Assembly: GCA_910587655.1 (NCBI GenBank)
Contig: CAJUND010000007.1
Coordinates: 62,001-126,000 of the forward strand
Source of the DNA: an uncultured Agathobacter sp.
GTDB lineage: Bacteria > Bacillota > Clostridia > Lachnospirales > Lachnospiraceae
Length of the DNA: 64,000 nucleotides
Direction: 5' to 3'
Of this stretch, positions 32,623-40,587 are shown piece by piece. Within the stretch, counting starts at the first letter, position 1; each line of letters starts with the position of its first letter. A model generated the notes under the pieces. It did no database searches. It was not told the DNA's origin and saw only the letters and a list, made by a program, of their open reading frames with translations. Both the position numbers and the translations under genes were made by a program.

Positions 32623-34857
32623 TTATACCTGAGCAAGCAGTTTTGCTTTTTCCACTGCAAACTCTTCTTCTGACAACAGCCCGGAATTCTTTAACAGTAC
32701 CAGTTTATCCAGCTTCTCTTTAAAGATTTCTACTGATACCTTTCCGTCTTCTGTACCCATTTCCTGATCCTCCTTTATTAGTTTCGCTGTCTCCCGAATC
32801 GGCACCGGTTCAATAACCGGTTCCTGCCGGGTCATGGTCTGCTCTGCAGCCGCATGCTTTGAAAGCTCTTCAAGCATACTCTGCTTCATTGCCTCCTCAA
32901 CAAGACTCTGTCTTGGTCTTTCCTCTGTTGTTCTGTGTACCGGTCTTTCTGTAACGGTAACCTTTGGTGTTTCTTCCACTTTTATGTGCTCCGGTTCTTC
33001 CATCACAGTAACCTGTTCCGGAATATGATTCTCTGTGACACTGTGCTTTTGCTCTTCCATAACAAGGCTCTGCTCCATGGCTTTTTCCTGCTTCGGCATT
33101 TCCTCTGCAGTATTCTGCTTTGCAAATCCCTGTGCGGCAACTGCCTGGGTTACAAGCGCCTGTGCAGCAAGTGCCTTGGCAGCAAATTCTTCCACTGTCC
33201 TGCGGTTTGCTGCAGGCTCTTCAGCTTCTGTCCTCTGCTCTGCCACTTCAACAGCTGCTGCAGACTGTGCAGCAATTGCCTGCGCTGCCATCTCTTCAAT
33301 AGCCATCTTTTCTTTTTCTTTTGCAGCTTTTTTCTCTTCAGTTTCAGCAGCTGTATTCCTCTCCAAAGTCTCTCCCGCAGCTGCAGCCCTTCTGTCTGCT
33401 TCCTGCTGTGCCAGTCTCTGGATGGCAGCTTCTGCAATTGCAGCCCTGCGCGCTGCTTCTTCCTCAGCTTTTCTTGCAGTTTCCTCTTCCGCAGCCTTAC
33501 GTGCAACGGCTTCCTCTTCCGCCCTGCGGACTGCCGCTTCCTCAGCTGCCTTGCGTGCCGCTTCTTCAGCCGCCGCACGTCTTGCCGTCTCCTCAGCTGC
33601 TGCACGTCTCTTCGCTTCTTCTGCTGCCCGTTTTGCTTCTTCTTCAGCAGCTGCACGCTTTCTCTCTTCCTCTTCCGCTGCCCTGCGTGCTGCTTCCTCA
33701 GCTGCAAGCCGCATCGCCTCTTCGGCTGCGGCACGCTGTGCTGCTTCTTCTGCTGCCTTTCTTTGTGCAGCTTCCTCCGCAGCCTTTCTTTGTGCGGCTT
33801 CTTCCGCTGCCGCACGCTTTCTGGCCTCTTCCTCGGCACGTTTTGCAGCTTCCCGCTGTGCTTCCTCCACAGCCCTCTGTTCTGCCGCTGCCCTTCTGGC
33901 CGCCTCTTCGGCTGCTTTATTTGCCGCCTCTTCCTCAGCCGCCCTCTTCTGCGCTTCCTCAGCGGCCGCACGTTTTGCAGCTTCCTCAGCTACCAGGCGC
34001 ATTGCCTCTTCCGCAGCGGCACGCTGTGCCATTTCTTCCGCGGATATCCGCTGTGCGGCTTCTTCCGCCATACGCGCAGAATCATCTACTGCAGACTTTC
34101 CGGAAACTTCTTCCGCCATCCTGCGGGTTTCCTGTTCCGCCAGTCTCTGCGCAGCCTCTTCTGCCATTCTGAGCGCTTCATCCTCCGCAACACGCCGGGC
34201 TGCTTCTTCGGCTGCCTTAATTGCCGCATCCTCTTCCGCTGCCCTTCTGGCAACTTCCTCAGCCGCCCTGCGGACTGCCTCTTCCGCAGCCGCACGGCGT
34301 GCCGCTTCAGCTGCCTGTGCCTGTGCAGCCTCCTCTTCCTCGGCACGCTGTGCTGCAGCCTGTTCTGCTGCACGCCTTGCAGCATCTTCCGCTTCTACTG
34401 CTGCTTTGCTGGCACTTTCCTCAATCGTTGCCCGCTTGGCATCCTCAGCCGCCAGCTTTTTCTGCTGGCGCCTCTGTGCGGCTTCCGCTGCTTCTGCCTC
34501 TTCCTGTTCCTTATACTTAGCCCTGGTATCATTGATCAGCCGAATCCATTTGTCGCAGTCGTCAATGCCGACGATTTCTGCATATTCTTCTGTACCGCTG
34601 TGGGTATTATACTTATTATAAGCAATCTGCAGAACTTTCTGGTTCTCTATAATCTGTTCAGATACGCTCTTTACCATTTTAATTGGTATATTAAAAGAAA
34701 CGGTATACTGGCTGAGCCTGGATGCATCACGCATAAATCCCTCGCCCTCCAGGCGGGAGACAAAAACGGCAAGCCTATTGGAAAATTTCTTTCCTCCAAG
34801 CAGCCCTTTTTTAAATTCATAGCTAAAACTGTCGATCGGATTTGCACTTCCTGTCAT
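32623..34857 (-). CDS. Large Ala/Glu/Arg coiled-coil protein with C-terminal SHOCT motif
   Basis: The 744-residue protein has a unique N-terminal domain of about 115 residues (MTGSANPIDSFSYEFKKGLL..., with IGIDDCDKWIRLIND). A stretch of about 370 residues follows, made almost only of A, E, R and K in AAEEAARRAAEE-like units. Then comes a mixed Glu/Pro/Val tether, and a final SHOCT-type motif (about 712-744) with KLVLLKNSGLLSEEEFAVEKAKLL. There is no signal peptide or membrane segment, so it is a cytoplasmic rod with a small terminal domain. SHOCT motifs act as oligomerisation tails. TolA-like look-alikes exist by composition only. The role is unknown; a scaffold or filament function is possible. 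Confidence 0.8.
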   Translation of the reverse strand: MTGSANPIDSFSYEFKKGLLGGKKFSNRLAVFVSRLEGEGFMRDASRLSQYTVSFNIPIKMVKSVSEQIIENQKVLQIAYNKYNTHSGTEEYAEIVGIDDCDKWIRLINDTRAKYKEQEEAEAAEAAQRRQQKKLAAEDAKRATIEESASKAAVEAEDAARRAAEQAAAQRAEEEEAAQAQAAEAARRAAAEEAVRRAAEEVARRAAEEDAAIKAAEEAARRVAEDEALRMAEEAAQRLAEQETRRMAEEVSGKSAVDDSARMAEEAAQRISAEEMAQRAAAEEAMRLVAEEAAKRAAAEEAQKRAAEEEAANKAAEEAARRAAAEQRAVEEAQREAAKRAEEEARKRAAAEEAAQRKAAEEAAQRKAAEEAAQRAAAEEAMRLAAEEAARRAAEEEERKRAAAEEEAKRAAEEAKRRAAAEETARRAAAEEAARKAAEEAAVRRAEEEAVARKAAEEETARKAEEEAARRAAIAEAAIQRLAQQEADRRAAAAGETLERNTAAETEEKKAAKEKEKMAIEEMAAQAIAAQSAAAVEVAEQRTEAEEPAANRRTVEEFAAKALAAQALVTQAVAAQGFAKQNTAEEMPKQEKAMEQSLVMEEQKHSVTENHIPEQVTVMEEPEHIKVEETPKVTVTERPVHRTTEERPRQSLVEEAMKQSMLEELSKHAAAEQTMTRQEPVIEPVPIRETAKLIKEDQEMGTEDGKVSVEIFKEKLDKLVLLKNSGLLSEEEFAVEKAKLLAQV

Positions 34858-34901
34858 AAATATCCCCTCTTTTCTGTATAAAATCTGGCATCCGCGCCAC
34901 A

Positions 34902-34928
34902 GCTATAATCTTCCAGCAATATTATAGC
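34902..34928 (-). promoter_or_regulatory. Extended -10 promoter inside an inverted repeat
   Basis: GCTATAAT (34902-34909) and ATTATAGC (34921-34928) are perfect arms with an 11-base spacer. On the minus strand the second arm contains TGCTATAAT, an extended -10 box for the SHOCT gene. A regulator could bind over it. Confidence 0.55.
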
Positions 34929-34990
34929 ACACTTTCACCAAATTGAAAAGCCTTTTATGACATTTTATGTAACTTTTTCATAAATAATGT

Positions 34991-35344
34991 TTACAGGGTT
35001 TTTAACACCTGCATCACACTGTCATATGCTTCCGTTACTTTTGGCATCAGTGCTTTTCCTTCTTCCAGGTTACCGGCGCGCAGAACCTCCGTCTGCTCGG
35101 ATACAACGGAAAACAGACTGTCAAACGAAAGATTCCCGCAGACGCCCTTTAATGTATGGGCCGCTTTAAACGCTTCTTCCGTTTCCCCTGCATCCAGTGC
35201 AGCTGTCAGGGCTGCATAACTCTTGTCATCCAGAAACTTCTTAAACAGACGCTCCATCAGCGAGACATTGTTCATAAACCTCTTCATTGCTGAGTCAGTA
35301 TTTACTCCAGCGTCCTTTAATTCCTGTATTTTTTTTTCATCCAT
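34991..35344 (-). CDS. Orphan Hpt (histidine phosphotransfer) protein
   Basis: The start at 35344 has GGAGG nearby; the product is 117 residues. It is a four-helix Hpt domain with phospho-His in KAAHTLKGVCGNLSF. Upstream residues include FMNNVSLMERLFKKFL, the usual Hpt first-helix pattern. It can carry phosphate between a hybrid kinase and a response regulator, but no partner is adjacent. It lies about 65 bases upstream of the SHOCT gene promoter on the same strand. Confidence 0.88.
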   Translation of the reverse strand: MDEKKIQELKDAGVNTDSAMKRFMNNVSLMERLFKKFLDDKSYAALTAALDAGETEEAFKAAHTLKGVCGNLSFDSLFSVVSEQTEVLRAGNLEEGKALMPKVTEAYDSVMQVLKTL

Positions 35345-35477
35345 TTCCAGGCTCCTCCTCCCGTGCTCCGGTACTTTATTGCGGCGCCCTCCGGGCAGCC
35401 GCCCGTACCCTTTCATTTCCGAACACTAACAGTATTATTTTACCACTGCTGCATTTATTTTACAACACCGATACTTC

Positions 35478-36425
35478 TTATTCCTGCATGACATCCTGGA
35501 GAACTTCTTTTAATGTATCGGCAGATTCATGCAGTTTCGCAACCTCATCCGGATCTAAATCTATGGGAACTTTTGTTTCATAGCCGTTCCTTCCTACAAT
35601 GCAGGGAATGCTTAAGACCACATCCGAGATCCCGTATTCCCCGTGCATCATGGTGGAAACCGGAAGAATGGACTTTTCGTCACGGATAATGGCTTCGCAG
35701 ATGCGCTTGACAGACATCGCGATTCCATAATAGGTTGCACCTTTTTTTTCAATAATTTCGTAGGCGCTCTGCTTGACAGACTCCGCAATCCTGTCGTTGG
35801 CCTCCACATGGTTGTAATGCCCGCGCATTTCACAGAAACTGTCGAGCGGGATTCCGGATACATTTGCGCTTGACCACGCCGCAATCTCGCTGTCCCCGTG
35901 TTCTCCCACAATAAAAGCATGGACGCTCCGGCTGTCCACGCCAAGGTGTTCTCCCAGATGGTACTTAAGCCTTGCGCTGTCAAGCACGGTTCCTGAACCA
36001 ATCACCCGGTTTTCCGGGTAACCGGAAATTTTGAGCGTTGCATAAGTCAGGATATCCACCGGATTCGCAACCACCAGCAGAATTCCCTCAAACCCCCGCT
36101 GTGTAATCTCAGGTATGATGGAGCGGAAAATCGCCACATTTTTATGAACCAGGTCGAGTCTTGTCTCGTCCGGCTTCTGGTTTGCGCCCGCTGTAACCAC
36201 GATAATTGCCGCATCGGCTATTTCATCATAACCTCCCGCATATATTTTCATCGGACGTCCGAACGGAATGCCGTGTACGATATCATCCGCCTCTCCTTCT
36301 GCTTTGTCCTGGTTTGCATCAAGCAGTACCATTTCTGTAAAAAGCCCGCTCTGCATCAGCGCAAATGCTGACGCAGAGCCGACAAACCCGCAGCCAATGA
36401 CTGCCACTTTTCCTTGTTTTACCAT
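35478..36425 (-). CDS. ldh: L-lactate dehydrogenase
   Basis: The 315-residue NAD-dependent enzyme has the VAVIGCGFVGSASAFAL nucleotide loop, VTAGANQKPDETRLDL (active loop with substrate-binding Arg), NPVDILTY, GSGTVLDSARLK and the catalytic His in VGEHGDSE. It reduces pyruvate to L-lactate and regenerates NAD+ in fermentation. AAGGAGG lies about 15 bases before the ATG, a longer spacing than usual. A TATACT -10 box is upstream without a clear -35. Confidence 0.95.
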   Translation of the reverse strand: MVKQGKVAVIGCGFVGSASAFALMQSGLFTEMVLLDANQDKAEGEADDIVHGIPFGRPMKIYAGGYDEIADAAIIVVTAGANQKPDETRLDLVHKNVAIFRSIIPEITQRGFEGILLVVANPVDILTYATLKISGYPENRVIGSGTVLDSARLKYHLGEHLGVDSRSVHAFIVGEHGDSEIAAWSSANVSGIPLDSFCEMRGHYNHVEANDRIAESVKQSAYEIIEKKGATYYGIAMSVKRICEAIIRDEKSILPVSTMMHGEYGISDVVLSIPCIVGRNGYETKVPIDLDPDEVAKLHESADTLKEVLQDVMQE

Positions 36426-36520
36426 ATGCGCCGTAAATCCTCCTTAAATATTTAATTTAAGTATAACCATCAGGATTTGCTCGTATTCCTTCTTTCAGGC
36501 AAACAAAGTTAATTTGGGCT

Positions 36521-37285
36521 TTAAATCTCCCATTCAAAAAATTCATTCACGATATAATTTGCATCTTCCGCCTCGTCATTCTCCGGGGAAATGTTGGATT
36601 TTACATAAAATGTATCCATTCTGGCATTCTGCGCCCCTGCGATATCGCATTTGCTGTCATTTCCGACAAACAGGCACTGTGCGGAATCCAGTAAATGACG
36701 CTGCACCAGAATTTTAAAAAACTGTTCATCCGGCTTTCTTGTCCGGTAGTCGGATGAAATCAGGATATCATCAAAATAACTGCTGATTCCAAGGTCTTTC
36801 ATTTCATATGCCGTAAAAATTCTCTGCGCATTGGACAGCAGATAGATATTTTTTCCAAGTGTTTTCAGGTGCATAAGCATTTCTCTGGTTCCGGGATAAA
36901 GCCTTACATAATCCGTGGCAAGCACCCGAAACAGCTGTCCGCTGTAAACCGCAAGCTGTTCATCCGCGCTGATTCCCTTATCCCTGTATAACTGCAGAAA
37001 TACACTGGTAATCTCAATTTCCGGAGAAGATTCATGTGAATCCTGCCGCCTGACATCCAGTACTTTTTTCAGATTAGACTCCTGTTCTTTTACAATTTCC
37101 CCATAACGGCTGCACAGCTCTTTTGGCTCGTAATGCGCTCCGTAGTAGCCGAAAAAAAGCGCAAGTTTTTCCCAGACGAACGGCCTGGTCTCGTCTGTAC
37201 GAATGTCCACCAGTGTTCCGTACAGGTCAAATACATAATTTTTGTAGTTTTCCGGTAATACCGCTTTTTTCAGATGTTTCCCCAT
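36521..37285 (-). CDS. HAD-superfamily hydrolase
   Basis: The 254-residue protein has HAD motif I FDLYGTLVD (nucleophile D20), motif II LLSNAQ, motif III Lys in RTRKPDEQFF and motif IV FVGNDSKCDIAGA. A helical cap lies between motifs I and II (class IA). It is probably a small-metabolite phosphatase; the substrate cannot be told. It has its own promoter inside the end of sigF and an AAAGGAGAG ribosome site. Confidence 0.9.
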   Translation of the reverse strand: MGKHLKKAVLPENYKNYVFDLYGTLVDIRTDETRPFVWEKLALFFGYYGAHYEPKELCSRYGEIVKEQESNLKKVLDVRRQDSHESSPEIEITSVFLQLYRDKGISADEQLAVYSGQLFRVLATDYVRLYPGTREMLMHLKTLGKNIYLLSNAQRIFTAYEMKDLGISSYFDDILISSDYRTRKPDEQFFKILVQRHLLDSAQCLFVGNDSKCDIAGAQNARMDTFYVKSNISPENDEAEDANYIVNEFFEWEI

Positions 37286-37313
37286 ACTGTTTTCTCTCCT
37301 TTTCTTTTTGTTT

Positions 37314-37342
37314 ATTATACTAAATCATCCCTCCGCATACAA
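37314..37342 (-). promoter_or_regulatory. Promoter of the HAD hydrolase gene
   Basis: Minus-strand TTGTAT, 17-base spacer, TATAAT. The -35 box lies in the last codons of sigF. Confidence 0.6.
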
Positions 37343-38068
37343 TCTCTGCCGCAGTTTTGTCAGGATCTTCCGCTCCATACGGGAAACCGCAACCTGGTTT
37401 GTTCCAAGAATCCTTGCCGTTTCCGCCTGTGTACGGTTCTGCATGTACCGCAGGCTGATTAGTCTGTTTTCGTTTTCCTCCAGGGTGTCCATGACCTGCT
37501 GCAGGGCAATGCTGTTGACAATCGGAGTCTCAAACTGTTTTTCATCCGCCAGTTTCTCTCCCAGTGTCAGGGAATCCCCGTCCTCCCCCGCAAGCGGACG
37601 GTAAATGGAATCCACTTCGCTTGTCGCCTCCATTGCCGTAACGATTTCTTCATATTCCAGCCCGGTCAGTTTCCTGAGTTCTTCCAGTGTCGGGTCTTTG
37701 TTTTCCGTCTTTTTCAGCTTTTCTCTGACAATCGCTATTTTTCTTGCATTCTCCTTCACACTCCGACTGATATGAATCATTCCGTCGTCCCTTAAAAACC
37801 TCCGGATTTCCCCGATAATCAGCGGAACTGCATAGGTGGAAAAAGAGTACGGCAGTTCAGGGTCAAATTTGTCAATTGCCTTAATCAGTCCGATTGCCCC
37901 GATCTGGACCAGTTCCTCCCTGTCTGTTCCGCGCCCTTCAAAACGTCTGGCAACCATGTATACAAGCCCCATGTTTTCCGTTACCAGCTGCGCCCGGATT
38001 TTTTTGTCCCCGTTTTGTGCCTTTGCAATTGACTTGCGCCATTCCTCATTTGTATCCGGACTACTGAT
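37325..38068 (-). CDS. sigF: Sporulation sigma factor F with abnormal start codon
   Basis: The protein matches SigF: region 2 with RGTDREELVQIGAIGLIKAIDKFD and YSFSTYAVPLIIGEIRRFLRDDG, and region 4 with a final HTH (QAETARILGTNQVAVSRMERK). Homology extends upstream of the first ATG (37972): IAKAQNGDKKIRAQLVTEN precedes MGLVY in frame. The open frame runs back to a TAG at 38081-38083 but has no ATG, GTG or TTG. GAAAGGG (38081-38075) stands six bases before an ATC codon (38068-38066) that overlaps the spoIIAB stop, exactly where a start is expected. Starting there gives 247 residues, close to known SigF. It is either an ATC start, a point change of ATG to ATC, or an N-truncated protein from 37972. 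Confidence 0.88.
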   Translation of the reverse strand: MSSPDTNEEWRKSIAKAQNGDKKIRAQLVTENMGLVYMVARRFEGRGTDREELVQIGAIGLIKAIDKFDPELPYSFSTYAVPLIIGEIRRFLRDDGMIHISRSVKENARKIAIVREKLKKTENKDPTLEELRKLTGLEYEEIVTAMEATSEVDSIYRPLAGEDGDSLTLGEKLADEKQFETPIVNSIALQQVMDTLEENENRLISLRYMQNRTQAETARILGTNQVAVSRMERKILTKLRQRLYAEG

Positions 38069-38498
38069 TTTTTTCCCTTTCTATGTATTTCCACATCACG
38101 ACTTTCGTGCCTTTTCCCATATTTGAACGCACTTCAATTTTATCCATAAAAGCCTCCATAAAGGAAAAGCCCATGCCGGAACGTTCCAGCTGCGGTTTTG
38201 TGGTATAAAACGGCTGCATCGCCTCCTGAAGGTTGGCAATCCCAACCCCGTGGTCCTCAACCGTTACGACAAGCTGCTGGCCGTTCCGCTCACAGCTTAA
38301 CTCCACCAGCTTGTCCTCATCTTCATATCCATGTATAATTGCATTGGTTACTGCCTCGGATACTGCGGTCTTTACGTCCGCAATCTGTTCCAGCGTAGGA
38401 TTCATCTCCGTCATAAAAGCTGTCACTACCATACGTGCCAGTCCCTCATTGACCGATTTCGCATCAAAACTCACCTGCATATGATTACATATTTCCAT
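38061..38498 (-). CDS. spoIIAB: Anti-sigma F factor and serine kinase
   Basis: The 145-residue GHKL-family protein has the N box in VSEAVTNAIIHGYED, the G1 motif VEDHGVGI and the G2 region RSGMGFSFMEAFMD. It binds SigF and phosphorylates SpoIIAA, keeping SigF silent in the mother cell. Its start overlaps the spoIIAA end by 14 bases, and its stop overlaps the presumed sigF start, the classic spoIIA layout. Confidence 0.96.
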   Translation of the reverse strand: MEICNHMQVSFDAKSVNEGLARMVVTAFMTEMNPTLEQIADVKTAVSEAVTNAIIHGYEDEDKLVELSCERNGQQLVVTVEDHGVGIANLQEAMQPFYTTKPQLERSGMGFSFMEAFMDKIEVRSNMGKGTKVVMWKYIEREKNQ

Positions 38499-38826
38499 TT
38501 TCTTTTTCCCCTTTCCCGGACCGTTCTACTGTTATGATACGAAACAGACCTGATTTTTCAAATATCTTTTCCACACGCTCCCCCAGGTTGACTGCACGCA
38601 TTTCACCGGAATATAATTCCATGGTTTTTTTACGTCCAAGCAGCACCCCGATTCCTGAGCTGTCCATGAAATCCGTCCCCTCAAAGTCAAAAACCAGCGT
38701 TTTCACATGCCAGGAATCCACGAGGAAATCGATTTCCCTGCTTAAACTTTTTGCCACATGGTGGTCCACTTCTTTCGGCATGGGTACCACCATCCGGTCT
38801 TCCTTAATCTGATACTGTAGTTCCAT
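38485..38826 (-). CDS. spoIIAA: Anti-anti-sigma factor (STAS domain)
   Basis: The start at 38826 follows GGAGGTAAGG; the product is 113 residues, a single STAS domain. The phosphorylated serine lies in FMDSSGIGVLLGR (second Ser, S57). Dephosphorylated SpoIIAA takes SpoIIAB away from SigF in the forespore. It is first in the operon. SpoIIE, its phosphatase, is not in the window. No clear sigma-H promoter could be picked out in the 70 bases upstream. Confidence 0.95.
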   Translation of the reverse strand: MELQYQIKEDRMVVPMPKEVDHHVAKSLSREIDFLVDSWHVKTLVFDFEGTDFMDSSGIGVLLGRKKTMELYSGEMRAVNLGERVEKIFEKSGLFRIITVERSGKGEKENGNM

Positions 38827-38894
38827 TTTTACCTTACCTCCTTTTTTGTTTGCTGCCTTCCTGCTTGTGCATGTCCTGTCCCTGCAGAAAAATA

Positions 38895-38920
38895 AAAAGA
38901 CGCCATAATTGACGTCTTTT
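38895..38920. terminator. Terminator between the TPR gene and spoIIA
   Basis: AAAAGACG pairs with CGTCTTTT across a ten-base loop. It ends the TPR transcript just upstream of the spoIIA operon. Confidence 0.75.
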
Positions 38921-38945
38921 GTAATAAGTAATTCATCCATTGCAG

Positions 38946-40322
38946 TTATTGTTCCTGTGCGTTCACATAGTTCTGTGCCGTCCTGGCACGTTCCGTATCG
39001 GGATAGTTGTCTATCACAAACTGGTAATACGGCTTTGCAGACTGTAAATCATTACTTCTGCGGTAGGACTGTGCCAGATAGTATGCCGCATAACCATCAT
39101 GAAAATCTTCTTTTTCATCCGTAATCTGTTTAAATGCCTCTATCGCCTCCGCATACCGCCCCTTCTGGTAGGCGGAATATCCTTCACGGTAAAGCTGCGT
39201 AAAATACTTTTCCATGACAACATCGCTCAGTTCCTTGTAAATTGATTTTGCACTCTTGGACAGGTACTTGGTCTTTACTTTGTCCAGCGCTTCCCCTGCT
39301 GCCGTAAAATCCTGCGCTGCATAGGAAACATAGGCACTTAGCAGTTTGTCATACGAACTGATCTGTGACTCAACCTTAACGCTGTTCTCCTGCTCTTCGG
39401 TAAGCTGCTGCTTTAAGGTCTCAATCTGGCTTTCCAGCTCTTTCATTTCCTGACCGTTGCTGGATATGGTATCGCTTGCTTCCAGCATCTGCTGTCTGGT
39501 CTCCTCCTTCATGCGGTTTCTGACGGTCGGAACGATCAGAAACGAGGTGACTGCCGTACCGATTAGCAGACCGATGACAATGGAAAGCAGTGTGGTGCCG
39601 ACAGAAGACTCTTTAAAACGCTTCGGCATAATAATCGTTTCGTTCCCGCTCTGATAGGAAATCAGGTCCTCATCCTGCGACTTTTTGGAAGAGTTTTTTT
39701 CTTTTTCTTTCAGGCGGCGGTTGACTTCCTGCATATAGCGGAGCGTGATTGTGTGTCCGCTGTCAATTTTTGCAGCATTTCGGAGGGTTCTTTTTGCCAG
39801 TTCCAGTTTATCCTCCTGCAGATACAAAAGCGCCAGAAGCTGGTGCGCCTTTACCATTCTGGGATTCATGGAAAGAACCTTTTTCAGCTGGATGATGGCA
39901 AGATCCCGGCTGTCCTGCTGGCAGTAATGCAGCGCCTGGTTATATTTTTTAATTGTCTGGTTTTCGGAATCCAGCCGTCCCCGGTTTTTCTGTACTTCAT
40001 CCAGGTATGTGCTGGCAAGGTTATCATCGGGCCTGTAGCTTTTACTGATGACCCATTCCCCCAGCGCGTCCACAACCTCGCCCATCTCAAAATACACAAG
40101 TCCGAGCAGATTGCGGGCGTCCATATTGTACTTATTAAATTTCAGGCTGTTTTTCAGGCTGACCACTGCATCCGAAAGATTCCGGACCTTTGCCTGCTCC
40201 AGTCCCTGGTTATAATATGCGCCGGAAATAATTCTTATTTTCTTTAAAACGGCAAGATTTTCCCCGCATGACGGGCACCGCTTTTCATTTCCTGCTTCCT
40301 GTCCACATCTGTAACAAATCAT
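38946..40322 (-). CDS. Membrane-anchored TPR protein with N-terminal zinc ribbon
   Basis: The start at 40322 (MICYRCGQEAGNEKRCPSCGE) has AGGGGA before it; the product is 458 residues. It opens with a CxxC...CxxC zinc ribbon, followed by TPR repeats (about 30-210), one membrane segment near 250-275 (SIVIGLLIGTAVTSFLIV), a coiled coil (about 285-330), and further TPR repeats to the end. The topology suggests TPR arrays on both sides of the membrane. Such proteins act as scaffolds; the partner is unknown. It follows the 47-residue gene with one base between stop and start. Confidence 0.85.
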   Translation of the reverse strand: MICYRCGQEAGNEKRCPSCGENLAVLKKIRIISGAYYNQGLEQAKVRNLSDAVVSLKNSLKFNKYNMDARNLLGLVYFEMGEVVDALGEWVISKSYRPDDNLASTYLDEVQKNRGRLDSENQTIKKYNQALHYCQQDSRDLAIIQLKKVLSMNPRMVKAHQLLALLYLQEDKLELAKRTLRNAAKIDSGHTITLRYMQEVNRRLKEKEKNSSKKSQDEDLISYQSGNETIIMPKRFKESSVGTTLLSIVIGLLIGTAVTSFLIVPTVRNRMKEETRQQMLEASDTISSNGQEMKELESQIETLKQQLTEEQENSVKVESQISSYDKLLSAYVSYAAQDFTAAGEALDKVKTKYLSKSAKSIYKELSDVVMEKYFTQLYREGYSAYQKGRYAEAIEAFKQITDEKEDFHDGYAAYYLAQSYRRSNDLQSAKPYYQFVIDNYPDTERARTAQNYVNAQEQ

Positions 40323-40323
40323 A

Positions 40324-40467
40324 TTAACGGTTCCCCTTTGCTTCACGCAGCATCTCAGCGATTAAATCTGTCACGTCTGACAGATCATGGTTCTGGATCA
40401 CAGCTTCTGCCTCCTCCACTTCAGCGCTCGGCTTAAAGTTTTTCAGTTCTTTTTCAAAATTTATCAT
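40324..40467 (-). CDS. 47-residue protein coupled to the TPR gene
   Basis: An ATG at 40467 has AGGAGG five bases upstream, one of the best ribosome sites in this area. The frame encodes MINFEKELKNFKPSAEVEEA and continues through a second helix (DVTDLIAEMLREAKGNR), stopping one base before the TPR start codon. It is acidic and helical, with no cysteine or membrane segment. Strong ribosome site and tight coupling make it a likely real gene, perhaps a binding partner of the TPR protein. No family is recognised. Confidence 0.75.
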   Translation of the reverse strand: MINFEKELKNFKPSAEVEEAEAVIQNHDLSDVTDLIAEMLREAKGNR

Positions 40468-40499
40468 GGAAGCCTCCTCACCTTTTTATCAATAACAAA

Positions 40500-40532
40500 C
40501 GACCACTATATTTTATTATAATATAGTGGTCG
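40500..40532 (-). terminator. Terminator of the DUF342 gene
   Basis: CGACCACTATAT and ATATAGTGGTCG are perfect 12-base arms, loop nine bases, followed on the minus strand by a short T-rich stretch (TTTGTTATTG). Confidence 0.7.
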
Positions 40533-40587
40533 CATTATGCAAGCACAAATATTATGAAGTTTTTAAAAAACATCGCAAATTGTGTGG

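Noticed and set aside
32623..34857. TolA or IgA-protease-like protein
   Set aside because: The similarity would rest on Ala/Glu/Lys composition only; there is no membrane anchor or TolA C-terminal domain, and the organism appears Gram-positive.
32834..34881. Long plus-strand frames opposite the coiled-coil gene
   Set aside because: Shadow frames of Ala/Glu/Arg codons; none has a ribosome site, and the minus-strand frame has head and SHOCT domains, a promoter and a terminator.
37973..38083. SpoIIAB-SigF fusion by slippage on the A7 run
   Set aside because: The overlap layout and the ribosome site before ATC explain the frame more simply; slippage is kept only as an alternative.
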